Shown: positions 9,569-21,390 of the stretch, one piece after another
Layout of the letters: every line of letters begins with the position of its first letter
Numbering within the stretch: position 1 is the first letter of the stretch
DNA from: Boswellia sacra
Lineage: Eukaryota; Streptophyta; Magnoliopsida; Sapindales; Burseraceae
DNA: 64,000 nt
Direction of reading: 5' to 3'
NCBI GenBank assembly: GCA_013180625.2
Contig: SNVD02005116.1
Span: 1 to 64,000, forward strand
Program-made: the position numbers and the translations under genes
Notes under the pieces: generated by a model
What the model was told of the DNA's origin: nothing
What the model saw: only the letters and a program-made list of their open reading frames with translations
Database searches by the model: none

Positions 9569-12500
9569 GTAATCTTGCTCTCCATCATTATACTTCTGCT
9601 TATTCTTATTTTTTCGTAAATATATGAAAATCAGTTCCTAAGAAATTGGAGTACTAGGAAATCTCATAACATCTTATATGGACATTAAGTTCATAATACA
9701 GAACGAATCTTATAACCCATATAAGGATCTATTTGAGCTTTCCCCGGATATACATTAATGTTAGCCACTTCGCAGGGTTGGAGTATTCCTCCCTTCATTA
9801 ATATTTCTCAGTTGATAGATATTCAATTCAACAAATGCATCTATCCAAATGTGTTTTGAGTGTGCATATTTAATGTCAATTGACTATTTTCTTCTATTTC
9901 TGTCTTATTGTTAATTGCCAAAATATTATCTGCTAAAGATTATAATCTATTGAAGCCTTGACTTATAATTTTTATTTTAGATACATGCAATTGTTATGTC
10001 TGTGTATTTACCTTTTCAAATTTTCAAGATGAAAGTTGTTTTAATAAAAATGCAGTAGGCTAAACCTTATATATGGAAAAGTTAAAATGTTTTTGCTTAT
10101 TTATGTGATACATTATCGTAGTGTACATGAAAGATGATTGAAATAAGACGTTTGTCCACAGGTTGTGTTGCCCAACTTGGTGGAATTGGAAGTGTCTGCC
10201 GTTAGCTGTGAAGAGATTTGGGGCGACAAACGTTCAGCAATGTTTTCATACAGTCTTAATTTAACATGTTTGATCGTACATGGCTGTGGTAATCTGAAAT
10301 ACATATTTTCGTCTTCTATAGTCAAAAGCTTCCCACATCTCCAACACCTTGAGATATGTGACTGCCCTCTTTTAAGAGAGATCATATTCATGACAGAGTA
10401 TAGAGAAGAAGAAAGGATAAAGATAGTGTTCCCTCAATTAAACTTTCTAAAAATAGAAGATCTTCAAAACATCACAAGATTTTGCTCGGACAACGATGTT
10501 GAATTTCCATCTTTGAAACAATTGGCGATAAAGCAGTGCCCTGTATTTAAGGCATTCATCTTTAAAAATATATGCACAGACTTATTATCTGGGGAAGCAG
10601 TTGACAAGATGAGCCCTGTTGAGATTCAACCATTCTTTAATGATAAGGTCGAAAACTTTTTTATCCTTCCCATCTTGCTTATGTCATATATATCTCTGAT
10701 TAATTTTTAAATTTTTTTCTTTTTTTTATTATATCTCCCAATTAAAACTAAAAATATAACTAGTGTTAACTTGGTTATGGCATGGATTCTTCAGGTTGCA
10801 TTCCCTAACCTAGAGGAGATGGTGATTTCTCACTTGGATGATTTGAAGATGATATGGCACCAGAACAAGCTTGCTCTCCATTCCTTTGACAAACTAAAAT
10901 CAATTGAAGTTGAAGGTTGTGATAAGTTATTGACTCTTTTTTCATCTAATACTTTTCAAAGATTCTCAAGATTAGAGTCTCTAACTATTAAAGATTGTGG
11001 TACACTGGAAGAGATATTTGGACTCCAAGGGTTTGAAGAAATAAATTCTACACCAATAATTTGGTTGAAGCTAGTAAATGTTTTTAATTGTCGAAGTCTG
11101 AAAAATATTTTTCCAGTCTCAATTGCCAAGAATCTTTTGAAATTGGAAAATCTTCAGATAATTAATTGTAGAGATATTGCAAATTTTGTTGGCAAGGAAC
11201 ATGGAGCAGAAGCAAGTATTGTTAAGTTTGTGTTTCCAAAGGTAACCACTCTAAGACTCTGCGGCCTACCACAGCTTGATTCTTTCTACCCTGTAGTGTG
11301 TACTTCAGTGTGGCCGGTGTTAAAAGACTTGTCAATTTGTTGTTGTGAAAAATTAAAGGTTTTTGCTTCAGAATTTCCTGATGTTAAAAAGACAAATGAT
11401 GATGGCCAAAATGACTTCTCTACTCAACAACCCTTATTTTTGGTCGAAAAGGTATGGAACCTATTTCTTTTCTTCAGAAAGTCAATAGGGTGATTCATTT
11501 TTCTCAAGTTTAAATCTAACGTAAAAATATAGTTTTGGCATATCATGCTCAAATTATATGAAAGTTTCATAGATGTTAAAGGGATTTATTTTTGGCAGCT
11601 TTAAATTAAGACAGCAGGCTAGTTTACATTTGATTTTAATGCTAGGTTATACGAGAAATTTGAATTTGAATAGATGAAACAAATTAATTCCTTATTTTAC
11701 ATGAATGGGTTTAATTCTCATATATATTTGCTAAGCAGTGAGAGAGTAATGTATATGAAAATACCTAAATTTCTTTACTATTTAAAATAATTAAAGACGA
11801 TAGAATTGGATTATCAAATTGAGAAAGAAAAGGTATTGAAAGAAATAATATTTCATTCAAACATTGATAAATTTGTAGAACACCCAAACTATATACAAAA
11901 GCAATTTTATGTATACACACAGAAATCTATATACAAGATAGCCATATTACAATACAAATTTGATAACTGAACTTGTACATTCAGAACAAAAATATTTTAA
12001 AATAACCAGTAGATTCCTCCATGCATGCCATATTATAACTAACACTGTATTTGGACCTTAGTTAGGTTGAGATTCCAGTTTATATTTTTAATTCATTTGG
12101 ATTTTCCTTCCAAACTTTAGGAGTGGCATAAGAACAATATAAAAAGGAGACTTATGTGCATTTAATTTATATATTAAAATTTAGGAGGGTTCTACTAGAT
12201 TTTTCTTTGGATGATGCTATATCCATTCTCAGATATCAATTTTTCACTTCCATTATTTTAAGTATACTTATTAGTAAAATTTATCTAAATTTTCATTTAT
12301 CACATGTTTAAAATTTTAGAAGTGAGCTTTAATAAAATCTAAAATAAATAGGTCAATGCTTATTGAATTCAGATATTAAAAATAATTTTTTTTTGTTCAA
12401 AATTGACGGAGAAACTTAATTGAAGGTCTTTAAGTCCCATTTGTTTTAGACATATTTTAAATTTTTCATAGTACGTTTTTAATTTGTATTAGTTAAATGC

Positions 12501-15500
12501 ATTTATTTGAAAAGCCATAAAACTATATTAAATAAGTTAAAATTTAATTAGTAAGAAGAATGGATACACGTGAAGAGTATTTTTATTGTCCCACATTTTA
12601 TCTTTTCAATACAAGCGGGATAAGAAGAACGATTTTGCCAAGTTAATTAGTTAATCTGGTTCTTGCTATCATTTCAACATTTTCCTTTTGTTTCTGTTTA
12701 ATTTTATGGTAGTACTATATATCTCTATGAATTTTTTTGAGGAAACATCAACTCTGATTTGTTTTTGTTTTTGTTTGATTGGTCTCTAGATCATCCCCAC
12801 ATTGGAGACATTGCGTTTAAGTACAAAGGAAATCATTATCATATGTCACGACCAGTTTCCAGGAAGTTTCTTTAACAAACTTAAAACTCTTTCTATTGGA
12901 GAAAACGAAGCAACTGTTTTCCCACTTGGTTTGCTTGAAAGATTTCAAAATCTGGAAACACTCAGGGTGTTTAATAGTTCATGCAAAGAGTTATTCTTAT
13001 ACGAGGAGGTGGAGAAATATGCTGTGAATTTGGGACAGATAAAAACATTGTACATACAGCAGCTGTATTATCTGAAGCGCATCTGGGAGCATGATTACAA
13101 GTTGAACTCAATTTTTCAAAATCTTGGAAGTCTACATGTGCAATATTGTGACAATTTGGTTAATCTAGCGCCATCCTCAGCATCTTTCCAAAATCTAACA
13201 ATTCTCAAAGTATGTTATTGCAATGGGATGATAAATTTAGTAACATCGTTAACAGCCAAAAGTCTAAAGCAACTCAGAGATATGCATATACATGGATGCA
13301 AAAGGATGATAGAAATAGTAAAAAATGAGGGACATGAAGCAGAAGATGAGATTGTTTTCAACAAATTGGAATCATTGTCACTGGATAATTTGGAGAGTCT
13401 CAGATATTTTTGTTCAGGGAATTACACCTTTAAATTTCCATCATTGGTGTCGTTATTTATTGTGGGGGATTGTCCCAGGATAGAGATTTTCTGCAAAGGT
13501 GCCTTAAGTACTTCAAAGTTGCAGAGTATAGTACTACAGAAAAAACAATCTAAAAAGTTTTGGTACGGGGACCTCAATACAACCATTAAAAAGGTACGTG
13601 TTGTTTTCCCTTATATTTTTGTGCATTTTTTATTCTCTCGAAATGAGGTCCGGTAGCTTCTTCATAACGCCATAAAGGGCACCGTATATAACCTATGCTC
13701 TGGCAGCTTTAGCAATGTTGCTACAGACAGAAAATAATTAGAATCTGCTAGTATTAAGTCATGAAACCAGCGGTTTAGCCTTCATTTTGTTTAAAATAAA
13801 CAGTATTTATAAAGAAAGTAAAAGTAAATAAATAAACCATACAAAATAAAAACAGCTAGTTGTATCAACTATAAGAAAAGGTCATTTTTTTATAGTGCCC
13901 ATCATTATGCACAATCAATATGCATAGCTTTATGTATTTACCATCAAAATTTAGCTATTAATTTTTGAGATTAATGCCTGAAAATAATAGATGCCATATG
14001 TTATTAATGGGATGGAATCTTTTGACTTAATTATAGCTTAAAACTAGACAGAAATTTTGGAACATTTATGTCATATAATTCAATAATTGAGATATTTTAA
14101 AGTAAAAAAAAAACATTTAATGATGTTAACTTATTAATTAACTATCTCAACTATTAGATAGAAATTTTGGGGCATTTATTGATGCTAACTTATTAATTAA
14201 CTATCTCAACTATTAGATATATGAGATTAATGACTATAAGCTTGTATCTAATTTTAAGTTATAAAATTTAAATTAAAAAATCCAACCTATTATTAATTAG
14301 GTGAAATTAATTTTAGCTTGCATTACTTATGGCATATAATAAGGATGGCTTGGAGCAAGCTCGATCACTAAATCCTGAAAGCATGAGTTCAGAAAATACA
14401 TCTATACAAACATACATGAATACATACATACATATATATCATCTAATGTCTTGCATAAATAGCAGGAAATATTATACAAATATAATTAAAACATCAAAAT
14501 TATATTAAAAGTTATTTAGAGATGATAAATTTGTAATTAGATAGATTTAATGGTTGAAGAATGAAGCCTTATAACTAGTTTTAGTTTGAAGGGTATTTTT
14601 GTAATTAAAATAAGTAGATTTATAATTTAATTTTAAATGTTATTAATAGCATCACCCTTCCATTGGTTAGGTGATAATTAATTTATATCAACAAGAATAT
14701 AAAATATATTATATATTTTTAGTAATATGATAATTAAATAAATAATATAACCAAATAACGTTTGTCAACTTAAATTTATAATATAAAAAGTAAAAAAATG
14801 TTTCACTTCTTAAAAGTTAACTTGATTTGATTTGTAACTTTGAAAATTCATTCATAATTAATAAATTTTGTTAAAAAGTAATTAACAAAAACTCAAAAAA
14901 GAATGCATTACTATAGCTAGCCTTCACTATTAATGTTCTATGTTCTGAAAATCATTCCATAAAAGATCTAAAAACTAAAATCAATTAATTTAGTATTAGT
15001 TTTTCTTCTTGAACTCAATCACTTGTATTCTATGTTTCACTCCGCACAATCAAAATCCTAGATGCGTCATTATATATGGTATAGTTAATTATTTGGGTGT
15101 CTACGAAGAGAGAAAATCTCAAATATAGAAATTAAGAAAAATCTTGAGATCTTTATAACTTACTATTGTTCACTAACTTTTAGTTTACAAGATTACCACA
15201 ATGTCAAGATTGTAATGCTAATTTATATATCATATTTGATGGTGCTTCTCTTGGTCACAAAATTTTAGAATGTTCATCTATTTGTAACTAGATGACCCAT
15301 AGTGAGATATTTATATAATTAAAATTACACTCATTTGAATAAATATGTTCCCCAAGCTAGTTAGGTGAAGAAGCTCTTGATCTTAAAAAGGTTAAAAGGC
15401 TTAAGTCTACATATTGGTCATTCTAAGATTATTTACAGGTCAATACCTTGATATTTTGCATCAACGAAAATGCATGTCATTGTGTGTTACATGTATTTGG

Positions 15501-18500
15501 TATGTTTATTAGTACTTTTTCTTGATTTTCTTTCTAAATTGTCAAAATTGTGGTTAGCTAAAACTCAGGCTGCTAAACTAGCCCTTTAAGGCATCTTAAT
15601 TTAAAGCTACACTAAGTTTAGAAATGCAAATTAATATGCCTAGCTATGCACTAGTTTTATCAAATCAATATGAACTTCATTACACAATCGTCATGCATAG
15701 TCTGCTTTTTTTCCAAATTGTCAGTATGAAAATAGTTTAAAAAATGAATATAGTGAGCTAGACTTTGTATGGAGATATTGAATGTTTACTTGTATTATGG
15801 AGAGAGATCTCCAGTTACTTACAGCACGTCATATATCCACTATTGGAAATTATTACTTCTTAAATATTTATGAAATGGATTTAATCAAGGAGTTTGTTTG
15901 CAGGTTGTGTATCAAAACTCAGAAGCGTTGGAAGTCTCTGCAATTGATTTTGAAAAGATTTGGCAGAGCCAACATCCAACAATGTCTTCGTGTTTTCAAA
16001 ATTTAAAATGCTTAATAGTTCATGGCTGTGGTCAACTCAAATATTTATTTTCACCTTTTCTAGTCAAAAGTTTTTTCCAACTCCAACATCTTGAGATTTG
16101 CAAGTGCTCAATTTTAAAGGAGATAATGACCATGGAAGAAGAATGGAAGGATGTACAATTCCCTCGATTAAACTCCTTGAAAATTGAAGATCTTGAAAAT
16201 TTGATAACATTTTGTAAAGAAAATTATGTTGAGTTTCCTGCATTGAAAAAATTGGAGATAAAGACATGTCCTAAGTTTAAGGCGTTTGTCCTAAAAAACA
16301 TGAGCATAGACATGATGACTGATGAACGAGTTGGAGAAATGAGCTCGGTGGAGATTCAGCCTTTCTTCAATGATAAGGTAGAAGACAAATTTATTTATTC
16401 AACATGTTACCTATGTGTTTATACTTTCCATAATTCTTTTTTTTTTTTGTTTTTTTTAGTACTTCCTAGGAAGATGATGAACTAATTAAATTATAATTTG
16501 AAATTCATGCGCCTAATTATTAACTTATAACTCATCTTTTTCTTTATTTTCTCTCATTCCTATATAAGTTATGAAAAATATTAAAACCTGCTATTTATTT
16601 CTCTCTTTTAATGTAATGTTCCACTCACAAAAACCTAACATAGTTTTTATTTTTAGTGATCTCTCTTTTTATTAAAATTACTTTCTCCAAGTTTAGGATA
16701 GATATGTTAGTTTTCAATTAAATGTTCGAAAAGATAGGAAATGCCTTATTGTTATGATTTTAAGAAAGATGAAGACTTTTTCCCACTTAAATCTTTTACA
16801 ATTTTTTTTTTTAAAATATAGTTATGTTCTTACACAACACTTATTATGTAATATACATTATCCTTATGATTTGAAACAAAGATGAAGACTTTCCACTTAA
16901 ATCTTTTATAATTTTTTAAAATAAATTTATTTTTTTACACCTGTTATGTGATTAATTAGAAGTTCATAAATTTAATGTTAATATTAATTATTTTTTGAAC
17001 TTTTTCCTTTACGATATGCAGCACCCATATTGTAGAGCATGAGTTTACTTTCCAAGATATGTTGTTCCATTTTGCATCATAACTAATAAGAAAAATATTT
17101 TAAGTGTAAATCTACATGTTCCTAATGATACAACATTTATTTTAAGTAAACACATTTCATAATGTTATCATGCCGTTCACTTGACAATTATTAATTAACT
17201 TTTCTTCATTCGGGAATCTAATTTGGGGGTTTCATTTGAGAAGAGTAACCTTATTAAAATCTAAAACTTCAAGTTTATTAATTAGTTCAATTTTTAAAAT
17301 CTTAATAACTTATATTAGAATTATTCATTTAGATTTACATGATTATGTACCGTTGTTATTGATGACTCAACTACATATTGAACTTTTCTTGTTAACTATT
17401 TTCCTATAGAAATTTATTATGTGAATTATTTATTATAATAATTTAATTTAAAATAATAATGTATGTTTTCTTATATTTCCAGTTAGAAAGTTTTTGATGC
17501 CCCTTGATTGAAAATCGCAGGTTTTATTCCCTGAAGTGGAGGAAATGTTGATTTCCCATTTAGATAACTTGAAGATGATATGGAGCAACAAACTTGCTTA
17601 TCATTCCTTTGACAAACTAAAATTAATCAAAGTTGAAGGATGTAGTGAGTTGCTGAGTCTTTATCCATCAGACGTACTTGGAAGGTTCTCAAGGCTAGAG
17701 TCTCTAACTATCGATAAATGTCATTCAATTGAAGAGATATTTGGACTCCAAGGATTAAATTTTGACACAGCACATTCAATACTAGTAAATAAGTTAAAAC
17801 TAGTGAGTGTTTCTAATTGTGATAGTCTAAAAAACATCTTTCGTGCCTCCACTGCAAAGAGTCTTTTGAAACTGGAGGAGCTTTGTATAAAACGATGTAG
17901 AGTACTGGCGGAGATTGTTGCCCAGGAACAAGGAGCAGAAACAAGTGCTGTTAGGTTTGTCTTTCCAAATGTAACTTGTCTAGTACTTGCATACCTACCA
18001 AATCTAAATAGTTTCTACCCTGGAGTACATACCTCAGAATGGCCGAAGTTAGAAGCATTGACAGTGGCTGATTGTGAAAAAGTAAAGACATTTGCTTCAG
18101 AAACGCTTGGCTTTGAAAAGACTAATGAGGAGGGACAATTTGATATCCCACCTCAAATTCCATTATTTTCGGTTGAAAAGGTAAGAGGCTCATTTTTCTT
18201 TTTTATGTATGGATATTATGATTCACTTACAAAAAATAAAATTTGAGATTACGGTTGTTTTCCTTATGTAGGTAAAAAGGGGGGCTCTTAAGCAAAGTGT
18301 TACTAAGCATTACTCAAATTTTTATCAAATTTAATTTTAAAATAATTGGAATAGGATTTAATCCAATGTACTATAATAAATTAAATTACTGTGCAGTACT
18401 CTTGTCCCAGGCGGTTGGATTGATTTGTTCAAGAAATATACATATATATGATACCAACGGATTTTTATCAATCCCAATCTAAAATCTATTTCATAGAAGT

Positions 18501-20272
18501 TTGTGCACAAGCCTACTGAAATAGTAAATTAAATGAAAATTTTATTGTATAAGAAGAGAAAAAAAGTGGATGATATGGAAAATATATAAATTTCTAGGAT
18601 ATCCAGGGCATTTGCTAAAAAATTTCGAGTGAACAATTTGCAATATGTTTCTTTTCAATTCTAGCAGGATTCAAAGGAAAGACTTTTTGAAGTTAGTTGA
18701 ATCTGAAAACGGTTATTGATTTTGCTTATTCCCCTTCTTTTTGTCAAAATCTATGCTATTACTCTCTCTCTCTCTCTGTGCGCGCACGCGCACGTGCACA
18801 CACACATATATATGTAGACATAAATATGCTGTCAATATGAATGAGGGAACATCAATTAACTCTATAATTTGCAAGAATTGTTCGCAGATCATTCCCAGAT
18901 TGGAGAATTTGCAATTTAAGTATGAAGGACTTCATGATGGTGTGTCATGGCCAGTTTGAAAAACTTAAGATTCTTGTTATTCGAGAAAATGAAGAAGCCG
19001 TTTTTCGGCTGAGTTTGCTTGATGGATTTTACAATTTGAAAATCCTCACACTGGGCTGTAGTGCATACAAAGAATTATTCTCATATGAAGACATGGAAAA
19101 ACATGCTGGGAATTTGGCACGGATAAAAACATTACGCCTAGAGAATCTTTCTGTTCTGCAACACATTTGGAAACAAGATTTCAAGTTGAACTCAAATCTT
19201 CAAAATCTTGAAACTCTAGAGGTAGAACGTTGTGACAATTTGATTAATCTAGCGTCAGCATCAGCATGTTTCCAAAATCTAACAATCTTGAAAGTATCTT
19301 ACTGCAAAGGAATGAAAAACTTGCTAACATCCTCAAGTGCCAAAACTCTAGAGCAACTCAGGGAAATGAGTATAGAAGGATGTGAAAGGATGACAGAAAT
19401 AGTAGTGGATGAGAGTGATGTAGCAGAAGATGAGATTGTTTTCAACAAATTGGATGAGTTATTAATTGTTGATTTAAAAAGCCTCACAAGTTTCTGCTCA
19501 GCAAATCATGCACTCAAATTCCCTTCTTTGGAGATATTGATAGTGAGAAACTGTCCTGCAATGAAGATTTTTTGTGGAGGAGCGTTAAGCACATCGAAGT
19601 TAGAAATGGTATATCAAAGCAAGGAAGACTGGAGAGTTGATAGAGGATGCTGGGAGGGTGAACTCAATACAACTGTGCAACATTTATACAGCAAAACGGT
19701 ACGTGATGATACACTCAAATGTCAACTTTATCTTTTTTATAGTTTTACTTCATTATCCTTTGCATTTAGAAATATAATATAAACAATACTAGATCACCCT
19801 CCATACCTCGTTACTTGAGCTTTTCATTTTTATTTTTAGTTTTTCGTTTTGAAGTACTGAAAAGAGAATTCAAACTACAATGCTCAGCTTTAATTATATT
19901 CCTCGCTATGTGAGGTGTCGTGGGTTCTAAACTACACCCAAAACATCCACTTGTAAAGAAACCTTCAGCAGTTCAGTTGCATTGCAGACAGTAAATAAGA
20001 GTTTACTAGTATTAATTCTTGAGACTAGGTCATGGCTTATCAAGTTAACATCCCAAGCATTGGAATTAACTAAAAAGAATCTGAAGATAAATTTAAAAAA
20101 TCAATAAATAATATTAGATATAAAAATAGCTTGTCTTATCAACTAATATGAAAGGCGGAATTTCTCTGTAGTTTTTGTTTTTACGTTTATTATGCATGTT
20201 ATGCCTGTGCTACAGAACGTCCATAATTCTGAAGAAGATTCAGTTCAGCCTTCTGTGCTCTTGTTGGAATAA
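6613..20272 (+). CDS. CC-NB-ARC-LRR disease-resistance gene (RPS2/At4g27190 type), two +1 frameshifts
   Basis: The gene encodes a cytoplasmic immune receptor (NLR) of the non-TIR class, which senses pathogen effectors and switches by nucleotide exchange. Proposed exons: 6613-9568, 10162-10647, 10795-11451, 12790-13593, 15904-16377, 17521-18180, 18888-19698 and 20216-20272. All joins are GT-AG and phase 0. Exons 2 to 6 are whole multiples of three. Exon 1 (2956 nt) and exon 7 (811 nt) are each one base too long, matching single extra Ts at 8080-8082 and 18915-18917. Corrected, the frame would be about 2300 codons, long for the family (often 900-1700), because the A-B-C LRR exon cassette is duplicated. 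As written, translation stops at 8091, so the gene is either a young pseudogene or carries assembly errors. That it is a single transcript is inferred from splice phase and the absence of a second NB-ARC. Confidence 0.8.
10162..10647 (+). CDS. NLR exon 2 (LRR cassette exon A)
   Basis: The acceptor is CCACAG|GTTGTG and the donor AAG|GTCGAA, a weaker donor than in the paralogous exon A'. Its 162 codons start VVLPNLVELEVSA and end FFNDK. It encodes irregular C-terminal LRRs with repeated 'HGCGNLKYIFS' and 'LQHLEICDCP' patterns. The preceding intron (9569-10161) holds no visible gene. Exon A' at 15904-16377 is its duplicate. Confidence 0.85.
10795..11451 (+). CDS. NLR exon 3 (LRR cassette exon B)
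   Basis: The acceptor is TTCAG|GTTGCA and the donor AAG|GTATGG. The exon has 219 codons starting VAFPNLEEMVISHLDDLKMI and ending in LFLVEK. LRR blocks such as RLESLTIKDC and SLKNIFPVS are clear. Its duplicate is exon B' (17521-18180). Confidence 0.87.
11452..12789 (+). other. NLR intron 3, AT-rich
   Basis: This 1338-bp intron is AT-rich and shows no genes or complete mobile element. It ends in a T-rich tract before the acceptor TCTCTAG at 12783-12789. Confidence 0.6.
12790..13593 (+). CDS. NLR exon 4 (LRR cassette exon C)
   Basis: The acceptor is TCTCTAG|ATCATC and the donor AAG|GTACGTG. It has 268 codons, starts IIPTLETLRLSTKE and contains LRRs such as LQNLETL-like blocks, SFQNLTILKVCYC and FKFPSLVSLFIVGDCP. 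It ends at LNTTIKK. Its duplicate is exon C' (18888-19698), in which one extra T disrupts the frame near the start. Confidence 0.87.
13594..15903 (+). other. NLR intron 4, junction between the two LRR cassettes
   Basis: This 2.3-kb intron joins exon C to A'. Its first part (13725-13860) resembles the intron after exon C' (19985-20110), consistent with a cassette duplication that included intron sequence. A two-copy tandem repeat with a period of about 60 bp lies at 14100-14218 (core TTATTAATTAACTATCTCAA). No protein is encoded. Confidence 0.6.
15904..16377 (+). CDS. NLR exon 5 (LRR cassette exon A', duplicate of exon 2)
   Basis: The acceptor is TTGCAG|GTTGTG and the donor AAG|GTAGAA. It has 158 codons, starting VVYQNSEALEVSAIDFEKIW and ending in QPFFNDK. 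The order of blocks is the same as exon A (HGCGQLKYLFS, LQHLEICKC, LKIEDLENL, FKAFVLKN). Confidence 0.87.
16378..17520 (+). other. NLR intron 5, AT-rich
   Basis: This 1143-bp intron is strongly AT-rich with two T-rich, partly repeated segments (16740-16815 and 16862-16930, both containing GATGAAGACTTT and CACTTAAATCTTTTA). No gene is seen. Confidence 0.6.
17521..18180 (+). CDS. NLR exon 6 (LRR cassette exon B', duplicate of exon 3)
   Basis: The acceptor is TCGCAG|GTTTTA and the donor AAG|GTAAGA. It has 220 codons starting VLFPEVEEMLISHLDNLKMI and ending FSVEK. Blocks RLESLTIDKC, EEIFGLQG and SLKNIFRAS parallel exon B closely. Confidence 0.88.
18764..18815. repeat. CT run followed by alternating purine-pyrimidine tract
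   Basis: Within intron 6, a CT-dinucleotide run is followed by GTGCGCGCACGCGCACGTGC and then CA and TA repeats. Such alternating tracts are prone to length change. Confidence 0.85.
18888..19698 (+). CDS. NLR exon 7 (LRR cassette exon C', duplicate of exon 4, one-base frameshift)
   Basis: The acceptor is TTCGCAG|ATCATT and the donor ACG|GTACGTG. Its length of 811 nt equals 270 codons plus one. The start (IIPRLENLQ) and the rest (DFMMVCHGQFEKLKIL onwards) are in different frames. Alignment to exon C places the extra base in TTT at 18915-18917. Downstream LRRs are well preserved (CFQNLTILKVSYC, LKFPSLEILIVRNCP). Confidence 0.85.
20216..20272 (+). CDS. NLR terminal coding exon
   Basis: The acceptor is GCTACAG|AACGTC; in phase 0 the exon reads NVHNSEEDSVQPSVLLLE and then stops (TAA at 20270-20272). 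Further splice-like joins downstream (20302 onward, and GTTTCAG at about 20424) would lie in the 3' untranslated region. Sequence related to this 3' region recurs at 22960-23200 and 25310-25390. Confidence 0.55.
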   Translation, partial: NVHNSEEDSVQPSVLLLE

Positions 20273-21390
20273 TTAAGGGCATGTTTGTATGAAGTTTGCA
20301 GGAGGCTGTAGTTCATATTCCTCTGCTGAAGTCAGATGGTGAGAGGATCTTCTGTTTTCATCTTCATTGTTCTGCTTTACCATTTACATTCATTTTGACT
20401 TTGCTGGCTTGAAATTGTTTCAGGACTAATCTTCCTTCATCGGATCATTGAAGGTTGAATGGTGAAAGGTCCTTCTTTCCTTCTTTACAATATATGTAGA
20501 CATATTTTGACATTATTGACTTGTATCTTCTTCGTTTGTAACTCAAAAAACTTAAGGATATGTTTCTTTCATTATTGATTTGGAGAGATTGCCAATAGAT
20601 GTTTATGATTCTATTTCTTTCTTTGTTAATTAATGGGTTATTGCAGTCATTTCATTTATATTTAGGTTTTTTCTGAATGCCTTCTCAGGCTCATCTGTTT
20701 TCACTATTAATTTATGTCCTTCCAAAGGACATCTATATAAATAAGGCAAGCCATATAAGGCTTTCGGTCACTCTCCCTCCATCACCAACGTCAGGATCTC
20801 ACCGGAAACCTGTGATATCGCTGGCACTTTTGTCGCCCCTTCCGCCGGCGACTGAGGCTACAACTTCTATTCAGCAAGCTCCCCCTCAGATAATGTGTTT
20901 TTCTGCCTCTTTTTCCACGCCGTTCGATTTGTTCTTCGGAGAACAAGCGCCCTTCCCCTCGTAAGCCCCTTAATTTGAGGTTCAAAACCTTCTTTCTGAT
21001 TTGAGCTTGTAGGTTAGAAATATTTGAGTAATTTTTAAACTTTACTGTTGAATCAGTTCATAACGGTCCGAACCCGTAAAACAATGTTCTTTCACTGCTT
21101 TATACTTTCAATTTCTTTCATTCGAGTCCTTAAAAAAAATCGAAGAATCATTTATAATTAATTATTATCATGCCATTCTTAACCCCAAGTGCATCAGCTG
21201 TAAATACTCTAATGTTTAGTGTAGTCATGTCGTTACTTTAAGGAATTTTGGCTCGGTTATCATTCAGGGATTTTGACTTCATATTATGTTTGATCCTTTT
21301 TGTTTCCTGGACTATCATTTTAGTCCTATCTGTTTTATGTGATGTGTTGTTTGACCCAATCTATGTGTTCTATTACCACAGCAGACTGCT
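20273..21390 (+). other. NLR 3' untranslated exons and spacer
   Basis: Likely spliced 3' UTR pieces lie at 20302-20470. From 20680 to 20990 the sequence is more C-rich, with a short proline/serine-rich open frame that looks like a 5' UTR or exon remnant, perhaps of the RRM pseudogene that follows. No certain gene is seen. Confidence 0.4.

Noticed and set aside
10162..20272. Possibility that the A'-B'-C' exons belong to a separate downstream NLR
   Set aside because: No coiled-coil or NB-ARC sequence occurs between 13593 and 15904, and exon phases continue perfectly; kept as part of one gene, though transcripts would decide.
20677..20964. 95-residue proline/serine-rich frame
   Set aside because: No recognisable domain and no splice context; more likely UTR or exon debris near the RRM pseudogene.
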